From NCBI RefSeq assembly GCF_900103405.1, contig NZ_FNHX01000001.1, forward strand, positions 806,001-870,000: DNA of 64,000 bases. Reading direction: 5' to 3'. A program made the position numbers and the translations under genes. The DNA is from Polaromonas sp. JS666. GTDB taxonomy: Bacteria > Pseudomonadota > Gammaproteobacteria > Burkholderiales > Burkholderiaceae_C. This document shows, in pieces, positions 37,227 to 45,349 of the stretch. Numbering within the stretch: the stretch's first letter is position 1; every line of letters begins with the position of its first letter. The notes beneath the pieces are model-generated. The model had not been told where the DNA came from, made no database searches, and saw only the letters and a list, made by a program, of their open reading frames with translations.

Positions 37227-37283
37227 GGAGAACGCTTGAGGGCCGCGGCGCCGGGGCGCCTTGGCGGTTAATCAGGTGAACAA

Positions 37284-37309
37284 GCCCGCTGCAAACCATG
37301 CAGGCGGGC
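37284..37309 (-). terminator. Possible terminator after FKBP gene
   Basis: GCCCGCTGCA can pair with TGCAGGCGGGC around a short loop with one bulged base. On the minus strand it is followed by a short TTGTT. It lies 18 bases beyond the FKBP stop. Confidence 0.5.
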
Positions 37310-37326
37310 ATCCAACGCGCGCCGGC

Positions 37327-37683
37327 TCAGGTGCCGAGGAAATCCACTTCAAACAGCAGCGTGGCATTTGGCGGAATCACGCCGCCGGCGCCGCGCGCAC
37401 CGTAACCCAGCGCGGCCGGAATGATCAGGCGGCGCGTGCCGCCCACCGACATGCCCTGCACGCCTTCGTCCCAGCCGCGGATGACCTGGCCAGCGCCCAG
37501 CGAAAACTCGAAAGGCTGGCCGCGGTCCTTGCTGGAATCGAACTTGGCGCCCTGCACGCCGTCGTTGTAAAGCCAGCCGGTGTAGTGGACCTTGACGTTC
37601 TGGCCGGCCTTGGCGATGGCGCCTGTGCCCAGCACGGTGTCTTCGTACTGCAAGCCGGAGGCGGTGGTGGTGATGTTGCTCAT
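37327..37683 (-). CDS. FKBP-type peptidyl-prolyl cis-trans isomerase
   Basis: A 118-residue single-domain FKBP with no signal peptide, so probably cytoplasmic. It has VHYTGWLYNDGVQGAKFDSS, FSLGAGQVIRGWDEGVQGM, and LIIPAALGYGARGAGGVIPPNATLLFEV (spanning about 37340-37430), with the aromatic pocket residues present. AAGGA precedes the ATG. It follows the branched-chain amino-acid-type ABC genes on the other side of a purine-rich spacer. Confidence 0.93.
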   Translation of the reverse strand: MSNITTTASGLQYEDTVLGTGAIAKAGQNVKVHYTGWLYNDGVQGAKFDSSKDRGQPFEFSLGAGQVIRGWDEGVQGMSVGGTRRLIIPAALGYGARGAGGVIPPNATLLFEVDFLGT

Positions 37684-37757
37684 GGGGTCCTTTGAGGGAA
37701 TGGAGGATTAAAAAGAAGAGGGAAAAGAAAAAAAACAGGAAAGAAGCAGGTCTTTCT

Positions 37758-38414
37758 TCACGAACCCCTGACTTTACCCGCAACCAGCAAAACCAGCCTG
37801 TCAGCGCGGGCAGCCAGCAGTTGGTTCTGCTCGGCCACCAGCAGGCCCAGGCCTTGCCGGCGCAGCGCCAGCAGCGCGTCGCGAATCGCTTCCACCAGCA
37901 CGGGGGCAATGCCCTCGCAAGGTTCGTCCAGCAGCAGGATGCGCGGGCCGGTCATCAGCGTGCGGGCAATCGCCAGCATCTGTTGCTCGCCGCCGCTCAT
38001 CTGGGCGGCGCGGCGCCCCAGCATGGCCTTGAGCGCGGGGAACAGGTCCAGCGCCCTGGCCTCCTGGGCCTGCAGGTCGCGGCCCGCTGCGATGCGCAGG
38101 TTTTCGCGCACCGTGAGTTCGGTGAACAGGCGGCGGTCTTCGGCGACATAACCCAGGCCGGCCTGGGCGCGGCGGTGTGTGTCCCAGCGTTCAATCGGGG
38201 CCAGGCCCGCGCCCTGGGGGCCCACCGGGTCGCGGTATCGGATGCAGCCTTCGGTGCGCACCTCCAGGCCCATCAGGGACTTGAGCAGCGTGGACTTTCC
38301 GGCGCCGTTCAGGCCCTGCAGCACCACCAGTTCACCGGGCACCACCTGCAGCGACACCCCGAACAGCGCCTGGGCCGGGCCGTAGAAGGCATTGAGCTGG
38401 TCGACCTCAAGCAT
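37758..38414 (-). CDS. livF: Branched-chain amino-acid-type ABC transporter ATPase LivF
   Basis: A 218-residue ABC ATPase of the LivF class. Walker A is LNGAGKSTLL, the signature is MSGGEQQMLAIAR, and Walker B is ILLLDEPCEGIAP. The start at 38414 overlaps the end of livG by 8 bases, so they are coupled. With livG and the fused permease it makes a HAAT-type importer for amino acids or small acids. Confidence 0.92.
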   Translation of the reverse strand: MLEVDQLNAFYGPAQALFGVSLQVVPGELVVLQGLNGAGKSTLLKSLMGLEVRTEGCIRYRDPVGPQGAGLAPIERWDTHRRAQAGLGYVAEDRRLFTELTVRENLRIAAGRDLQAQEARALDLFPALKAMLGRRAAQMSGGEQQMLAIARTLMTGPRILLLDEPCEGIAPVLVEAIRDALLALRRQGLGLLVAEQNQLLAARADRLVLLVAGKVRGS

Positions 38415-39177
38415 GGCCACCTCCTTCGCTGCCAGCTTCACCGCCCGCCTGGCCCAGGTAGCGGCTGCGCACCACGGCGTCGCGCGAGATCTCATCGAAC
38501 GAGCCCTGCGCCGCCAGCCGGCCTTCTATCAGCACCAGCACGCGGTCGGCCACGCCGGCCACGGCGTCCATATTGTGTTCGGTGTAAAGCACGGCCATGC
38601 CCTGCCCCGCCAGGCGCTTGACGAGCTGCATCAGCTCGGCACGCTCGGGTCCGGCCAGGCCGGCGGCCGGTTCGTCGAGCAGCAGCAGCCGCGGCCGGGC
38701 CGCCAGCGCCAGGGCCAGCTCCAGCCGCTTCTTCGCGCCGTAGGGCAGGCTCAGCGCGTCCTGCTCGGCCAGCGCCTGCAGGCCGGTTTGTTCCAGCAGC
38801 GCCAGGGCCGGCTCGCGCGACTGGCTATCCAGGCGCCTGAAAGCGGAGACGGCCCGCTGGCCCAGGCGCGCCTGAATCGCCAGTTGCACGTTCTGCAGCA
38901 CCGTGAGCGCTTCAAACACCTGGGCCACCTGGAAGGTGCGGGCCACGCCAAGCCGCAGACGCGCCTGCGGGCTGAGCCCCTGCAGCGCCTGGCCATTCCA
39001 GGCGATGTCGCCGCCCGTGAGCGGGTACTGGCCGGCAATGCAGGCAAAGGTGGTGGACTTGCCCGCGCCGTTGGGACCTATCAGGGCCACGCACTGGCCC
39101 GGCCCCACCTCGAAGCTCACGCCGTCGACCGCGCGCAAGCCGCCGAAATGTTTGACGAGTTGCCGGACCTGCAGCAT
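38407..39177 (-). CDS. livG: Branched-chain amino-acid-type ABC transporter ATPase LivG
   Basis: A 256-residue ABC ATPase of the LivG class. Walker A is IGPNGAGKSTTF, and Walker B is LLLLDEPAAGLAGPE. The signature loop reads SLPYGAKKRLELALAL, with the PYG-K form typical of LivG. Its ATG overlaps the TGA of the permease gene (TGATG). Confidence 0.93.
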   Translation of the reverse strand: MLQVRQLVKHFGGLRAVDGVSFEVGPGQCVALIGPNGAGKSTTFACIAGQYPLTGGDIAWNGQALQGLSPQARLRLGVARTFQVAQVFEALTVLQNVQLAIQARLGQRAVSAFRRLDSQSREPALALLEQTGLQALAEQDALSLPYGAKKRLELALALAARPRLLLLDEPAAGLAGPERAELMQLVKRLAGQGMAVLYTEHNMDAVAGVADRVLVLIEGRLAAQGSFDEISRDAVVRSRYLGQAGGEAGSEGGGHA

Positions 39178-41057
39178 CAGGCGCTCCTTCCGGAGCGGCG
39201 CCGCCAGGCGCCAACAAGGCGCGGCAGCAAGCCCAGCAGCCCCGAGGGTGAGACCGCCATGATCAGCATGATGAAGACGCCCAGCAAGCCGCGCCAGTAA
39301 GTGACCTCACGGCCCAGCTCAGCCCCGGCGTAACTCAGCACCATGCTGCCCGCGACCGCGCCCCAGAGCTGGTGCACACCGCCCAGCAAGACCACCAGCA
39401 AGGCATCGACGGAGGTGGAGACCGACGCGAGCGAAGGAAACACCGCGCCCTTGTGCGCGGCGAACAGGCCGCCGGCCAGGCCCGCGAGCACGGCGCTCTC
39501 GACAAAAATCCGGTATTTGAGCCAGTTCACCGCCAGCCCCGAGGCCGAGGCGCGCAAAGGCGCGTCACGCAGGGCCTGCAGCGCGGCCCCCATGACCGAG
39601 CGCGCCAGAAAACGCAGGGCCGCCACGGACACCAGCGCCAGCCCCACCAGCAGGGCGTAAAACACCGGCCGGCCTTCGTCGCCGACCAGCGTCAGGCCTA
39701 TCAGGCCGTTGTCGCCGCCGGTGAGTTCCACCCACTGCGTGGCACCGGCCCAGATCACCTGCGCGAGCGCCAGCGACAGCATGGCCAGGTACACGCCGCT
39801 GCTGCGCACCACCGCCGCGCCGAACACTGCAGCCACCGCCAGGGCCGCGCCGCAACCGGCCGCCAGTGCCAGCGGAAGCGAAACACCCCAGAGGCTGTGC
39901 GAGAGCGCCGCGCCATAAGCGCCCAGCGCAAAAAAGGCGGCATGGCCAAAACTGACCAGGCCGCCCAGCGCCATCATGGACTGCAGGCTGATGCCGAAAA
40001 TCATGAGGATCAGCGCATCGGCCGCCAGGGCCTGCCAATAAGGGCCGCCGGCCCACGCCAAGCCGGCCATCAGCACAAAGGCCGCGGCGATGGCCGAAGA
40101 CCCGGCCGCGCCCATCGCCAGCCCGCGAAATTTCTGGGCCGCCTCGCGCACGCCGCTGCCGGCCTCCTGCGCCGAGGCCGCCCTGCCGTTGAGCCCCTGG
40201 GGCCGGAACACCAGCACCACGGCCATAGTCAGGAACACGATGACCAGCGTGGCCTGCGGAAATACATTGATGCCGAAGGCGTGGACCAGCCCTATCAGCA
40301 ACGCCGCCACAAAAGCGCCGCCTATGCTGCCCAGCCCGCCGGTGACCACCACCACAAAGGTTTCGACGATCACGTTCATGTCCATCTGCAGGTGGGCGGG
40401 CTCGCGCGGCAGCTGCAGCGCGCCGGCCAGGCCCGCCAGCGCGCAGCCCAGCACCACGGCGCCCAGCATCAGCGGTCGCGGGTTGACGCCCAGCGCCGCG
40501 AGCATGGAGCGGTCCTGCGTGGCGGCGCGCAGGCGCTGGCCGAAACGGGAGCGCCGCAGCAGCAAGTGCAGCCCCAGCCAGACCAACGGGCCCAGCGCGA
40601 TCATTGCGAGCTGGTAGACCGGGAAAAGCTCATCGCCGATCTGCACCGAACCCTTGAGGCCCGGAAAGCGCGGCGCGAACACCTCGTCGGGACCGAAGCC
40701 CCATTGCATGGCATCGTGCATTGCCAGCGTCAGGCCGAAAGTGGCGACCAGCTGGTAGAACTCAGGGGCGCCGCTCATGCGCCTGAGCAGCAAAAACTCC
40801 GCCGCGGCACCCGCCAGGCCCGCGCAGGCCGCCCCCATCAAAATCGCCATCAAGTACAGCGGCGCGCTTTCACCCCAGGCCGGAAACCAGCGGGTAACCC
40901 AGTGCGCCGTGAACAGCGCCCCCAGCATGAAAAAACTGCCATGCGCGAAATTCACGATGCGGGTCACGCCGAAGATCAGCGTGAGGCCCGCCGCCATCAG
41001 GAACAGCGTGGTGGCGTAAGACAGTCCACCGAGCAGCTGCACTATGGAGACGGTCAC
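39177..41057 (-). CDS. livHM: Fused LivH-LivM permease
   Basis: A 626-residue protein that joins both membrane subunits of a branched-chain amino-acid-type ABC importer. The LivH half spans about residues 1-290 (SYATTLFLMAAGLTLIFGVT, TGGLGSIGGAFVAALLIG). A short linker leads to the LivM half (about 310-610), with GLVSFGHAAFFALGAYGAA and the EAA-like loop near QALRDAPLRASASGLAV. The GTG at 41057 is preferred over a TTG at 41075, as GAGG and AAGGA lie upstream. LivH and LivM are usually separate genes. No periplasmic binding-protein gene is adjacent. Confidence 0.88.
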   Translation of the reverse strand: MTVSIVQLLGGLSYATTLFLMAAGLTLIFGVTRIVNFAHGSFFMLGALFTAHWVTRWFPAWGESAPLYLMAILMGAACAGLAGAAAEFLLLRRMSGAPEFYQLVATFGLTLAMHDAMQWGFGPDEVFAPRFPGLKGSVQIGDELFPVYQLAMIALGPLVWLGLHLLLRRSRFGQRLRAATQDRSMLAALGVNPRPLMLGAVVLGCALAGLAGALQLPREPAHLQMDMNVIVETFVVVVTGGLGSIGGAFVAALLIGLVHAFGINVFPQATLVIVFLTMAVVLVFRPQGLNGRAASAQEAGSGVREAAQKFRGLAMGAAGSSAIAAAFVLMAGLAWAGGPYWQALAADALILMIFGISLQSMMALGGLVSFGHAAFFALGAYGAALSHSLWGVSLPLALAAGCGAALAVAAVFGAAVVRSSGVYLAMLSLALAQVIWAGATQWVELTGGDNGLIGLTLVGDEGRPVFYALLVGLALVSVAALRFLARSVMGAALQALRDAPLRASASGLAVNWLKYRIFVESAVLAGLAGGLFAAHKGAVFPSLASVSTSVDALLVVLLGGVHQLWGAVAGSMVLSYAGAELGREVTYWRGLLGVFIMLIMAVSPSGLLGLLPRLVGAWRRRSGRSA

Positions 41058-41100
41058 GCCCTCAATTCCTTGCAATCAACCAGGGGTTCCAGTTCCAGCA

Positions 41101-41187
41101 GGGGCCGCGGAACCGGCTTTGCCGGGCCGCAGGCGCGGCGCCCCCTCGGGGGACAGCGCATTACACGCAGTGAAAAGCATGGGGGCA
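41101..41187. repeat. Intergenic GC-rich hairpin element (Comamonadaceae-type REP-like)
   Basis: Three nested inverted repeats fill the gap before livHM: CCGGC-TTT-GCCGG at 41113-41125, CCCCC-TC-GGGGG at 41141-41152, and GCCCCC at 41140 with GGGGGC at 41181-41186. From memory, elements with the core GCGCCCCCTCGGGGG followed by CAGCG recur between genes in Comamonadaceae. Only one copy is in this window, so repetition cannot be shown here. Confidence 0.6.
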
Positions 41188-41191
41188 CTAC

Positions 41192-41938
41192 TTAGTCCAG
41201 CCAGGTCGTGAACTCGGTGGCCGGCACGCGCGGCGTTCTGAAAGTGTTGACCAGCGCCGTTTCATCGGCATAGCCCAGCGACATACCGCACACCAGCATC
41301 TCGTCAGGACCCGCGCCTATGTGCGGCAAGATGATTTTTCCGAAACCGTTCCAGGCGGCCTGCGGGCAGGTGTGCAGGCCCAGGCCGCGCGCGGCCACCA
41401 TGAGGTTCTGCATGAACATGCCGTAATCCACCAGCGAGCCGCGGCCCATCACGCGGTCCAGCGTGAACATCAGGCCCACGGGTGCATCGAAGAATTTGAA
41501 ATTGCGGTGGTGCTGCGCATGCATCTTGTCCTTGTCGCCCTTGGTGATGCCCAGCAGGCCGTAAAGGCCCCAGCCGTTGGCGCGGCGCCGATCGATGTAG
41601 GGCGACACCCACTTCTCGGGGTAGTAGTCGTATTCCTCTTTGTATTCGGCCGCCAGGGCCGGGTTGGCATGCAACGCGTCGTGGGCATTGCAGACTTTTT
41701 CAACCAGAACGTCGCGGCTCGCGCCCTGCAGCACATAGGCTTTCCAGGGCTGGGTGTTGGTGCCTGAGGGCGCGCGGCTGGCAAGCTCCAGCAGGTGGGC
41801 GATGGTTTCGCGCGGCACCGGCTTGGGTAAAAACTGGCGTATCGACTGGCGGCTCACGATGGCTTCATCGACCGCATTGCGCGCATCGCCGGCCTGGCGC
41901 GGGGTGATATAGGAAGGCGCGGGCGGTGCCTGGGTCAT
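41192..41938 (-). CDS. Nitroreductase-family protein
   Basis: A 248-residue FMN-dependent nitroreductase. The FMN-binding start AIVSRQSIRQFLPKPV and ELASRAPSGTNTQPWKAYVL are canonical. GLGLHTCPQAAW and MLVCGMSLGYAD complete the fold. Typical reactions are NAD(P)H reduction of nitroaromatics, quinones or enones. The ATG at 41938 overlaps the stop of the upstream thioesterase by ATGA. Confidence 0.9.
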   Translation of the reverse strand: MTQAPPAPSYITPRQAGDARNAVDEAIVSRQSIRQFLPKPVPRETIAHLLELASRAPSGTNTQPWKAYVLQGASRDVLVEKVCNAHDALHANPALAAEYKEEYDYYPEKWVSPYIDRRRANGWGLYGLLGITKGDKDKMHAQHHRNFKFFDAPVGLMFTLDRVMGRGSLVDYGMFMQNLMVAARGLGLHTCPQAAWNGFGKIILPHIGAGPDEMLVCGMSLGYADETALVNTFRTPRVPATEFTTWLD

Positions 41939-42378
41939 CGCAAGGTCTCCAGTACGGAAAGCAGTTCGGGTGGAAGCGGCGCCGGCCGGCGCGTGGCGCG
42001 GTCGACGTAAACATGGATGAAATGGCCCCTGGCCGCGCACAGCTGGTTTTCATCGTTGGGGAACAAGGCCACTTCGTAGCGCACGCTGGACGAACCCACA
42101 TGCGCCACGCGGATTCCGGCCACCACGGGCTCGGGAAAAGCCAGCGGTGCGAAGTAGTTGCATTGGGTCTCTATTACCAGGCCGATCACGCCGCCGGTGT
42201 GGATGTCGATGGCGCCACGTTCGATGAGCAGGCCATTGACGGCGGTGTCGAACCAGCTGTAGTAAACGACGTTGTTGACGTGGCCGTAAATATCGTTGTC
42301 GGACCAGCGGGTACCGATGTCGCGGAAAGCTTTGTAGGCGCTACGGGCTTCGGCTTGCGGCCGTGTCGGGGAACTCAT
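41935..42378 (-). CDS. Acyl-CoA thioesterase (hotdog fold, 4HBT/YbgC type)
   Basis: A 147-residue hotdog-fold thioesterase. The active-site Asp lies in RWSDNDIYGHVNNVVYYSWFD, the 4-hydroxybenzoyl-CoA thioesterase/YbgC motif. It likely hydrolyses an acyl-CoA in the cytoplasm; the acyl group is unknown. It overlaps the nitroreductase gene and lies 6 bases after the NAD-binding protein gene, forming a three-gene unit. Confidence 0.88.
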   Translation of the reverse strand: MSSPTRPQAEARSAYKAFRDIGTRWSDNDIYGHVNNVVYYSWFDTAVNGLLIERGAIDIHTGGVIGLVIETQCNYFAPLAFPEPVVAGIRVAHVGSSSVRYEVALFPNDENQLCAARGHFIHVYVDRATRRPAPLPPELLSVLETLR

Positions 42379-42384
42379 GAGGCC

Positions 42385-43344
42385 TTATTTTGCCAGCGCG
42401 GGCCGCACCCGGCTCGCGGGCATCCTTGACCCGATGGCGTGGGGCTCGCGTCCCAGCAATTCGGGCAACCGGTTTGGCACAGGGATGTTGTCCCGCTGCA
42501 GCAAGATCCAGTGCCCGTAAGAAAACGGCGAGAAATGCAGCACATCGCAGGCATGCGCGCCCAGCCGTGCCGCCCAGTTGGGCAGCGGCAGTTGCAGTGC
42601 GCGGGTGGCGGTGTAGTCGGCGCGCAGTTCGCGCAGGTATTCCGCATAGCCATAGCGGCGGCTGCCGCCCAGTTCGACCTCGCGGTGGGTGGCCAGGGAC
42701 GGCATGGCCGCCAGGGCGGCGAAGGCCAGGCCGAGGTCGGTGGCCGTCATGGCCGCGATGCCGCCCCGCGCGCCGCGCGGAATGCCATGCACGGGTGAGC
42801 GCGACAGGCCGCGCAGCCAGCGCGCGCCAAAGCCGCCCTCACCGTCGAGCAGCGAGGGGCGCACGATGGCGTAGTCGCTGCCCGAAGCCGCGATGGCGCG
42901 CTCGCCCAGCAGCTTGCTCGAGAGGAAGCGGCTTTTGGCGCCTTCGTGCAAACCCAGGGCCGAGGTGTGTATGAAGCGTATGCCCGCCTTGGCACAGGCG
43001 ACGGCCAGCGCCGCGGGCGCGCGGTGGTGCACATGGTCGTAGGACTCGCCCGGCCGCTGGCGCAGTATGCCCACGCAGTTGACGACCACATCCACGTCTT
43101 TGAGCAGCTCCGCCCAGGCATCGGGCTGCAGCAGTTGTTCAAAACGCGCGAGGCGCATGTCGGCAAAGGAATAAGCGGCCTGGTGGCGCTCGGGGTGGCG
43201 GCTGCCTATCGCGAGTTGCGCGCCCGATGCGTGCAGTGCCGCCACGGCATGGCGGCCTATAAAGCCGGTGCCGCCGAGGACGAGGACACGCGCAAGGGAA
43301 GGTTTTTCAGGATGGGCGGGAATATCGGTGGTGTTCGGCGGCAT
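42385..43344 (-). CDS. NAD(P)-binding epimerase-like protein (NDUFA9 type)
   Basis: A 319-residue atypical short-chain dehydrogenase with the Rossmann loop VLGGTGFIGRHAVAAL at the N-terminus. It resembles the complex I NDUFA9/YbjT-like group: VDVVVNCVGILRQ, then HTSALGLHEGAKSRFLSSKLLGE. The catalytic Tyr-x3-Lys is replaced by a Ser-rich SRFLSSK, so activity as a dehydrogenase is doubtful. No complex I genes are nearby. Possible roles include quinone or respiratory-chain assembly. Confidence 0.8.
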   Translation of the reverse strand: MPPNTTDIPAHPEKPSLARVLVLGGTGFIGRHAVAALHASGAQLAIGSRHPERHQAAYSFADMRLARFEQLLQPDAWAELLKDVDVVVNCVGILRQRPGESYDHVHHRAPAALAVACAKAGIRFIHTSALGLHEGAKSRFLSSKLLGERAIAASGSDYAIVRPSLLDGEGGFGARWLRGLSRSPVHGIPRGARGGIAAMTATDLGLAFAALAAMPSLATHREVELGGSRRYGYAEYLRELRADYTATRALQLPLPNWAARLGAHACDVLHFSPFSYGHWILLQRDNIPVPNRLPELLGREPHAIGSRMPASRVRPALAK

Positions 43345-43405
43345 GTTTTTGCTTTTCTATGTCCAAGGGTCGCCGAAGCGAATCTGAGGCAATGTAGCAG
43401 CAATG

Positions 43406-44389
43406 CTAGGGATTCCAGCGCGCCCAGTATTCGAGCGCCAGCGTGTAAGTATTCATCTGCACCTGCACGGTCTCGTCGATGTTGACGCCGTAGCCGCCGG
43501 CCATGGCAAATGCCAGCGGGATGCGGCGCTGCCAGGCCCAGTCGAAGACGCGCCGGTCGCGCGCCTCCAGGCCGTCGAAACTGAGCGCCAGGCGGCCCAG
43601 GCGGTCGCCCTCGTAGGGGTCGGCACCGGCCAGGTACAGGACCAGGCCGGGCTCGAAGCGCCGCTCGAGTTCGTCGAGCGCATGCTCCAGCGCTTGCAGG
43701 TAGGCCGCGTCGCCGCAGCCGTCGGGCAGGTCCACGTCGAGGTCGCTGGCCTCCTTGCGGAAGGGAAAATTCTTCTGCCCGTGCAGCGACAGCGTGAAAA
43801 CGCTGGGGTCGCTGGCAAAGATGCTGGCCGTGCCGTTGCCCTGGTGCACGTCGAGGTCGATGATGGCGACCTGCAGCGGCTTGCGCCCGTGCCTGTGTTG
43901 CCGCGCCCATTCCGCCTGCATCAGCCTGGCGGCCACGGCCGCATCGTTGAACACACAAAACCCGCCGCCCTTGTGCGCATAGGAATGGTGCGTTCCTCCG
44001 GCAAGGTTGGCCGCGATGCCCTCCCCCGGCCGGCCCGGCGAACCCATGGCCACACGGGCCGCCGCGACCGTGGCGCCGGCCGAGCGGCGCGCGCGCTCGG
44101 CCATGCCCGGGCTCCAGGGAAAACCGATCTCACGCTGGGCCGCGGCCGGCAGGGTTCCGTGGCTGATGGCGTCTATGTAGTGCGGCGTATGCACCAGCGC
44201 GAGCTCGCCGTCTGTTGCGGCTGGCGCCTGCGCCATGCGCACCCGCGGGCGTTCATTCACCAGGCGGTCGCGCAGCAAACGGTATTTCGCCATGGGAAAG
44301 CGATGGCCGGGCGGCAGCGGCAAAACAAAGTTGTCGGCGTAAAAGGCTTGCAAGATGTGAAGGTGTTGCGATTTCGGGGCTGAGGCCAT
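43406..44389 (-). CDS. Histone-deacetylase-family protein (AcuC/HdaH-like)
   Basis: A 327-residue arginase/deacetylase-fold protein. The zinc and catalytic residues are visible in GGTHHSY (His-His pair), DLDVHQGNGT (Asp and His ligands), GADPYEGDRLG (Asp ligand) and the GGYG loop. The usual Tyr of the active site appears as AGGYGVN. Bacterial homologues deacetylate acetyl-lysine proteins or acetylpolyamines. The ATG at 44389 has GAGG upstream. Confidence 0.9.
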   Translation of the reverse strand: MASAPKSQHLHILQAFYADNFVLPLPPGHRFPMAKYRLLRDRLVNERPRVRMAQAPAATDGELALVHTPHYIDAISHGTLPAAAQREIGFPWSPGMAERARRSAGATVAAARVAMGSPGRPGEGIAANLAGGTHHSYAHKGGGFCVFNDAAVAARLMQAEWARQHRHGRKPLQVAIIDLDVHQGNGTASIFASDPSVFTLSLHGQKNFPFRKEASDLDVDLPDGCGDAAYLQALEHALDELERRFEPGLVLYLAGADPYEGDRLGRLALSFDGLEARDRRVFDWAWQRRIPLAFAMAGGYGVNIDETVQVQMNTYTLALEYWARWNP

Positions 44390-44528
44390 TGTGGCCTCGG
44401 GCCACACACTTAGAAGAATGGGTGCATGCAGGGTGAGTCGAGTAGTCCTTTTTGGGTACTTTTCAGCGCTGTTTCAGAGCGTTACCTAGGGCTTGGCCTC
44501 TAAATTGGTGCATCGCAACATAAAATAC

Positions 44529-44556
44529 TTGCAATGGTGCACACAGTCCCTATACT
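44529..44556 (+). promoter_or_regulatory. Sigma-70 promoter of the phasin gene
   Basis: TTGCAA at 44529-44534 and TATACT at 44551-44556 with a 16-base spacer. The transcript would start near 44563, leaving a leader of about 70 bases. The AT-rich stretch contrasts with the neighbouring genes. The bases from 44408 to 44528 show no gene. Adjacent GGTGCA-type repeats at about 44507-44512 and 44536-44541 could bind a regulator. Confidence 0.65.
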
Positions 44557-44634
44557 TGGACTTATGTTGCAGTGCAGCAATTCAGCGCAAAGCAACACCA
44601 TTGCCCTCACCTAAACCTATTTTGGAGATTCATT

Positions 44635-45180
44635 ATGCTGACCGCTGAACAAGTCCTCGCTTCCCACAAAGCCAACATCGAAACCATGTTTGGCCTGACC
44701 CACAAAGCCTTCGAAGGCGTTGAGAAACTGGTCGAACTGAACGTGCAGGCCACCAAGGCCGCCCTGGCTGAAAGCGCCAACCACACGCAAGCCGTGCTGG
44801 GCGTGAAAGACGCACAAGAACTGCTGGCCCTGCAAGCCGGCCTGGTCCAGCCCCTGGCTGAAAAGACCGCCGCCTACAGCCGTCACCTCTATGACATCGC
44901 TTCGGCCGCTGGCGCTGAACTGGGCAAGACCTTTGAAACCCAGGCTGCTGATGCGCAGAAAAAATTCGTCGGCCTGGTCGACAACGCCGCCAAGAACGCA
45001 CCGGCCGGTTCCGAAACCGCCGTGGCTGTCCTGAAGAGCGCCGTCGCCGCCGCCAACAACGCTTTCGAGTCGGTCCAGAAGGCCGTCAAGCAAGCCACCG
45101 ACATCGCTGAAGCCAACTTCAACACGGTGGCTGCTTCCGCCGTGAACGCCACCAAGACGACCACCGCCAAAAAGCGCTGA
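44635..45180 (+). CDS. Phasin-family protein
   Basis: A 181-residue amphipathic, helix-rich, Ala-rich protein of the granule-associated phasin type ([33 protein letters not shown]). Phasins coat polyhydroxyalkanoate granules. The C-terminus is a Lys/Thr/Ala tail (KTTTAKKR). GGAGA lies 7 bases before the ATG; an in-frame ATG 63 bases upstream gives a non-family lead. It has its own promoter and terminator, as expected for a highly expressed single gene. Confidence 0.93.
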   Translation: MLTAEQVLASHKANIETMFGLTHKAFEGVEKLVELNVQATKAALAESANHTQAVLGVKDAQELLALQAGLVQPLAEKTAAYSRHLYDIASAAGAELGKTFETQAADAQKKFVGLVDNAAKNAPAGSETAVAVLKSAVAAANNAFESVQKAVKQATDIAEANFNTVAASAVNATKTTTAKKR

Positions 45181-45301
45181 TCGCAGCGCCTTGCGCGCTA
45201 ACCTTCACGGAGCCTGTTTCGCGAATCCTGTTTGACTGAACAGGGTTTCAAGCCAGTTGTCTCCTCGGGTCCCTTCCGAAATTCATTTTCACGGACCCCT
45301 T

Positions 45302-45332
45302 AAAGCCCGATCGCAAGATTGGGCTTTTTTTT
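45302..45332 (+). terminator. Terminator after phasin gene
   Basis: AAAGCCCGATC pairs with GATTGGGCTTT with one wobble and a GCAA tetraloop, followed by a T-run. It also borders the convergent patatin gene. Confidence 0.88.
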
Positions 45333-45349
45333 GCCTGCGCTATCTCTGT

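Noticed and set aside
39372..41195. A long plus-strand frame opposite the fused permease
   Set aside because: The Gln/Arg/His-rich composition is typical of an antisense reading of a membrane protein gene. livHM on the other strand has clear motifs and coupled neighbours.
44572..44634. A longer phasin start at 44572
   Set aside because: The extra 21 residues do not resemble phasins, the start lies about 9 bases after the likely transcription start, and GGAGA precedes the ATG at 44635 instead.
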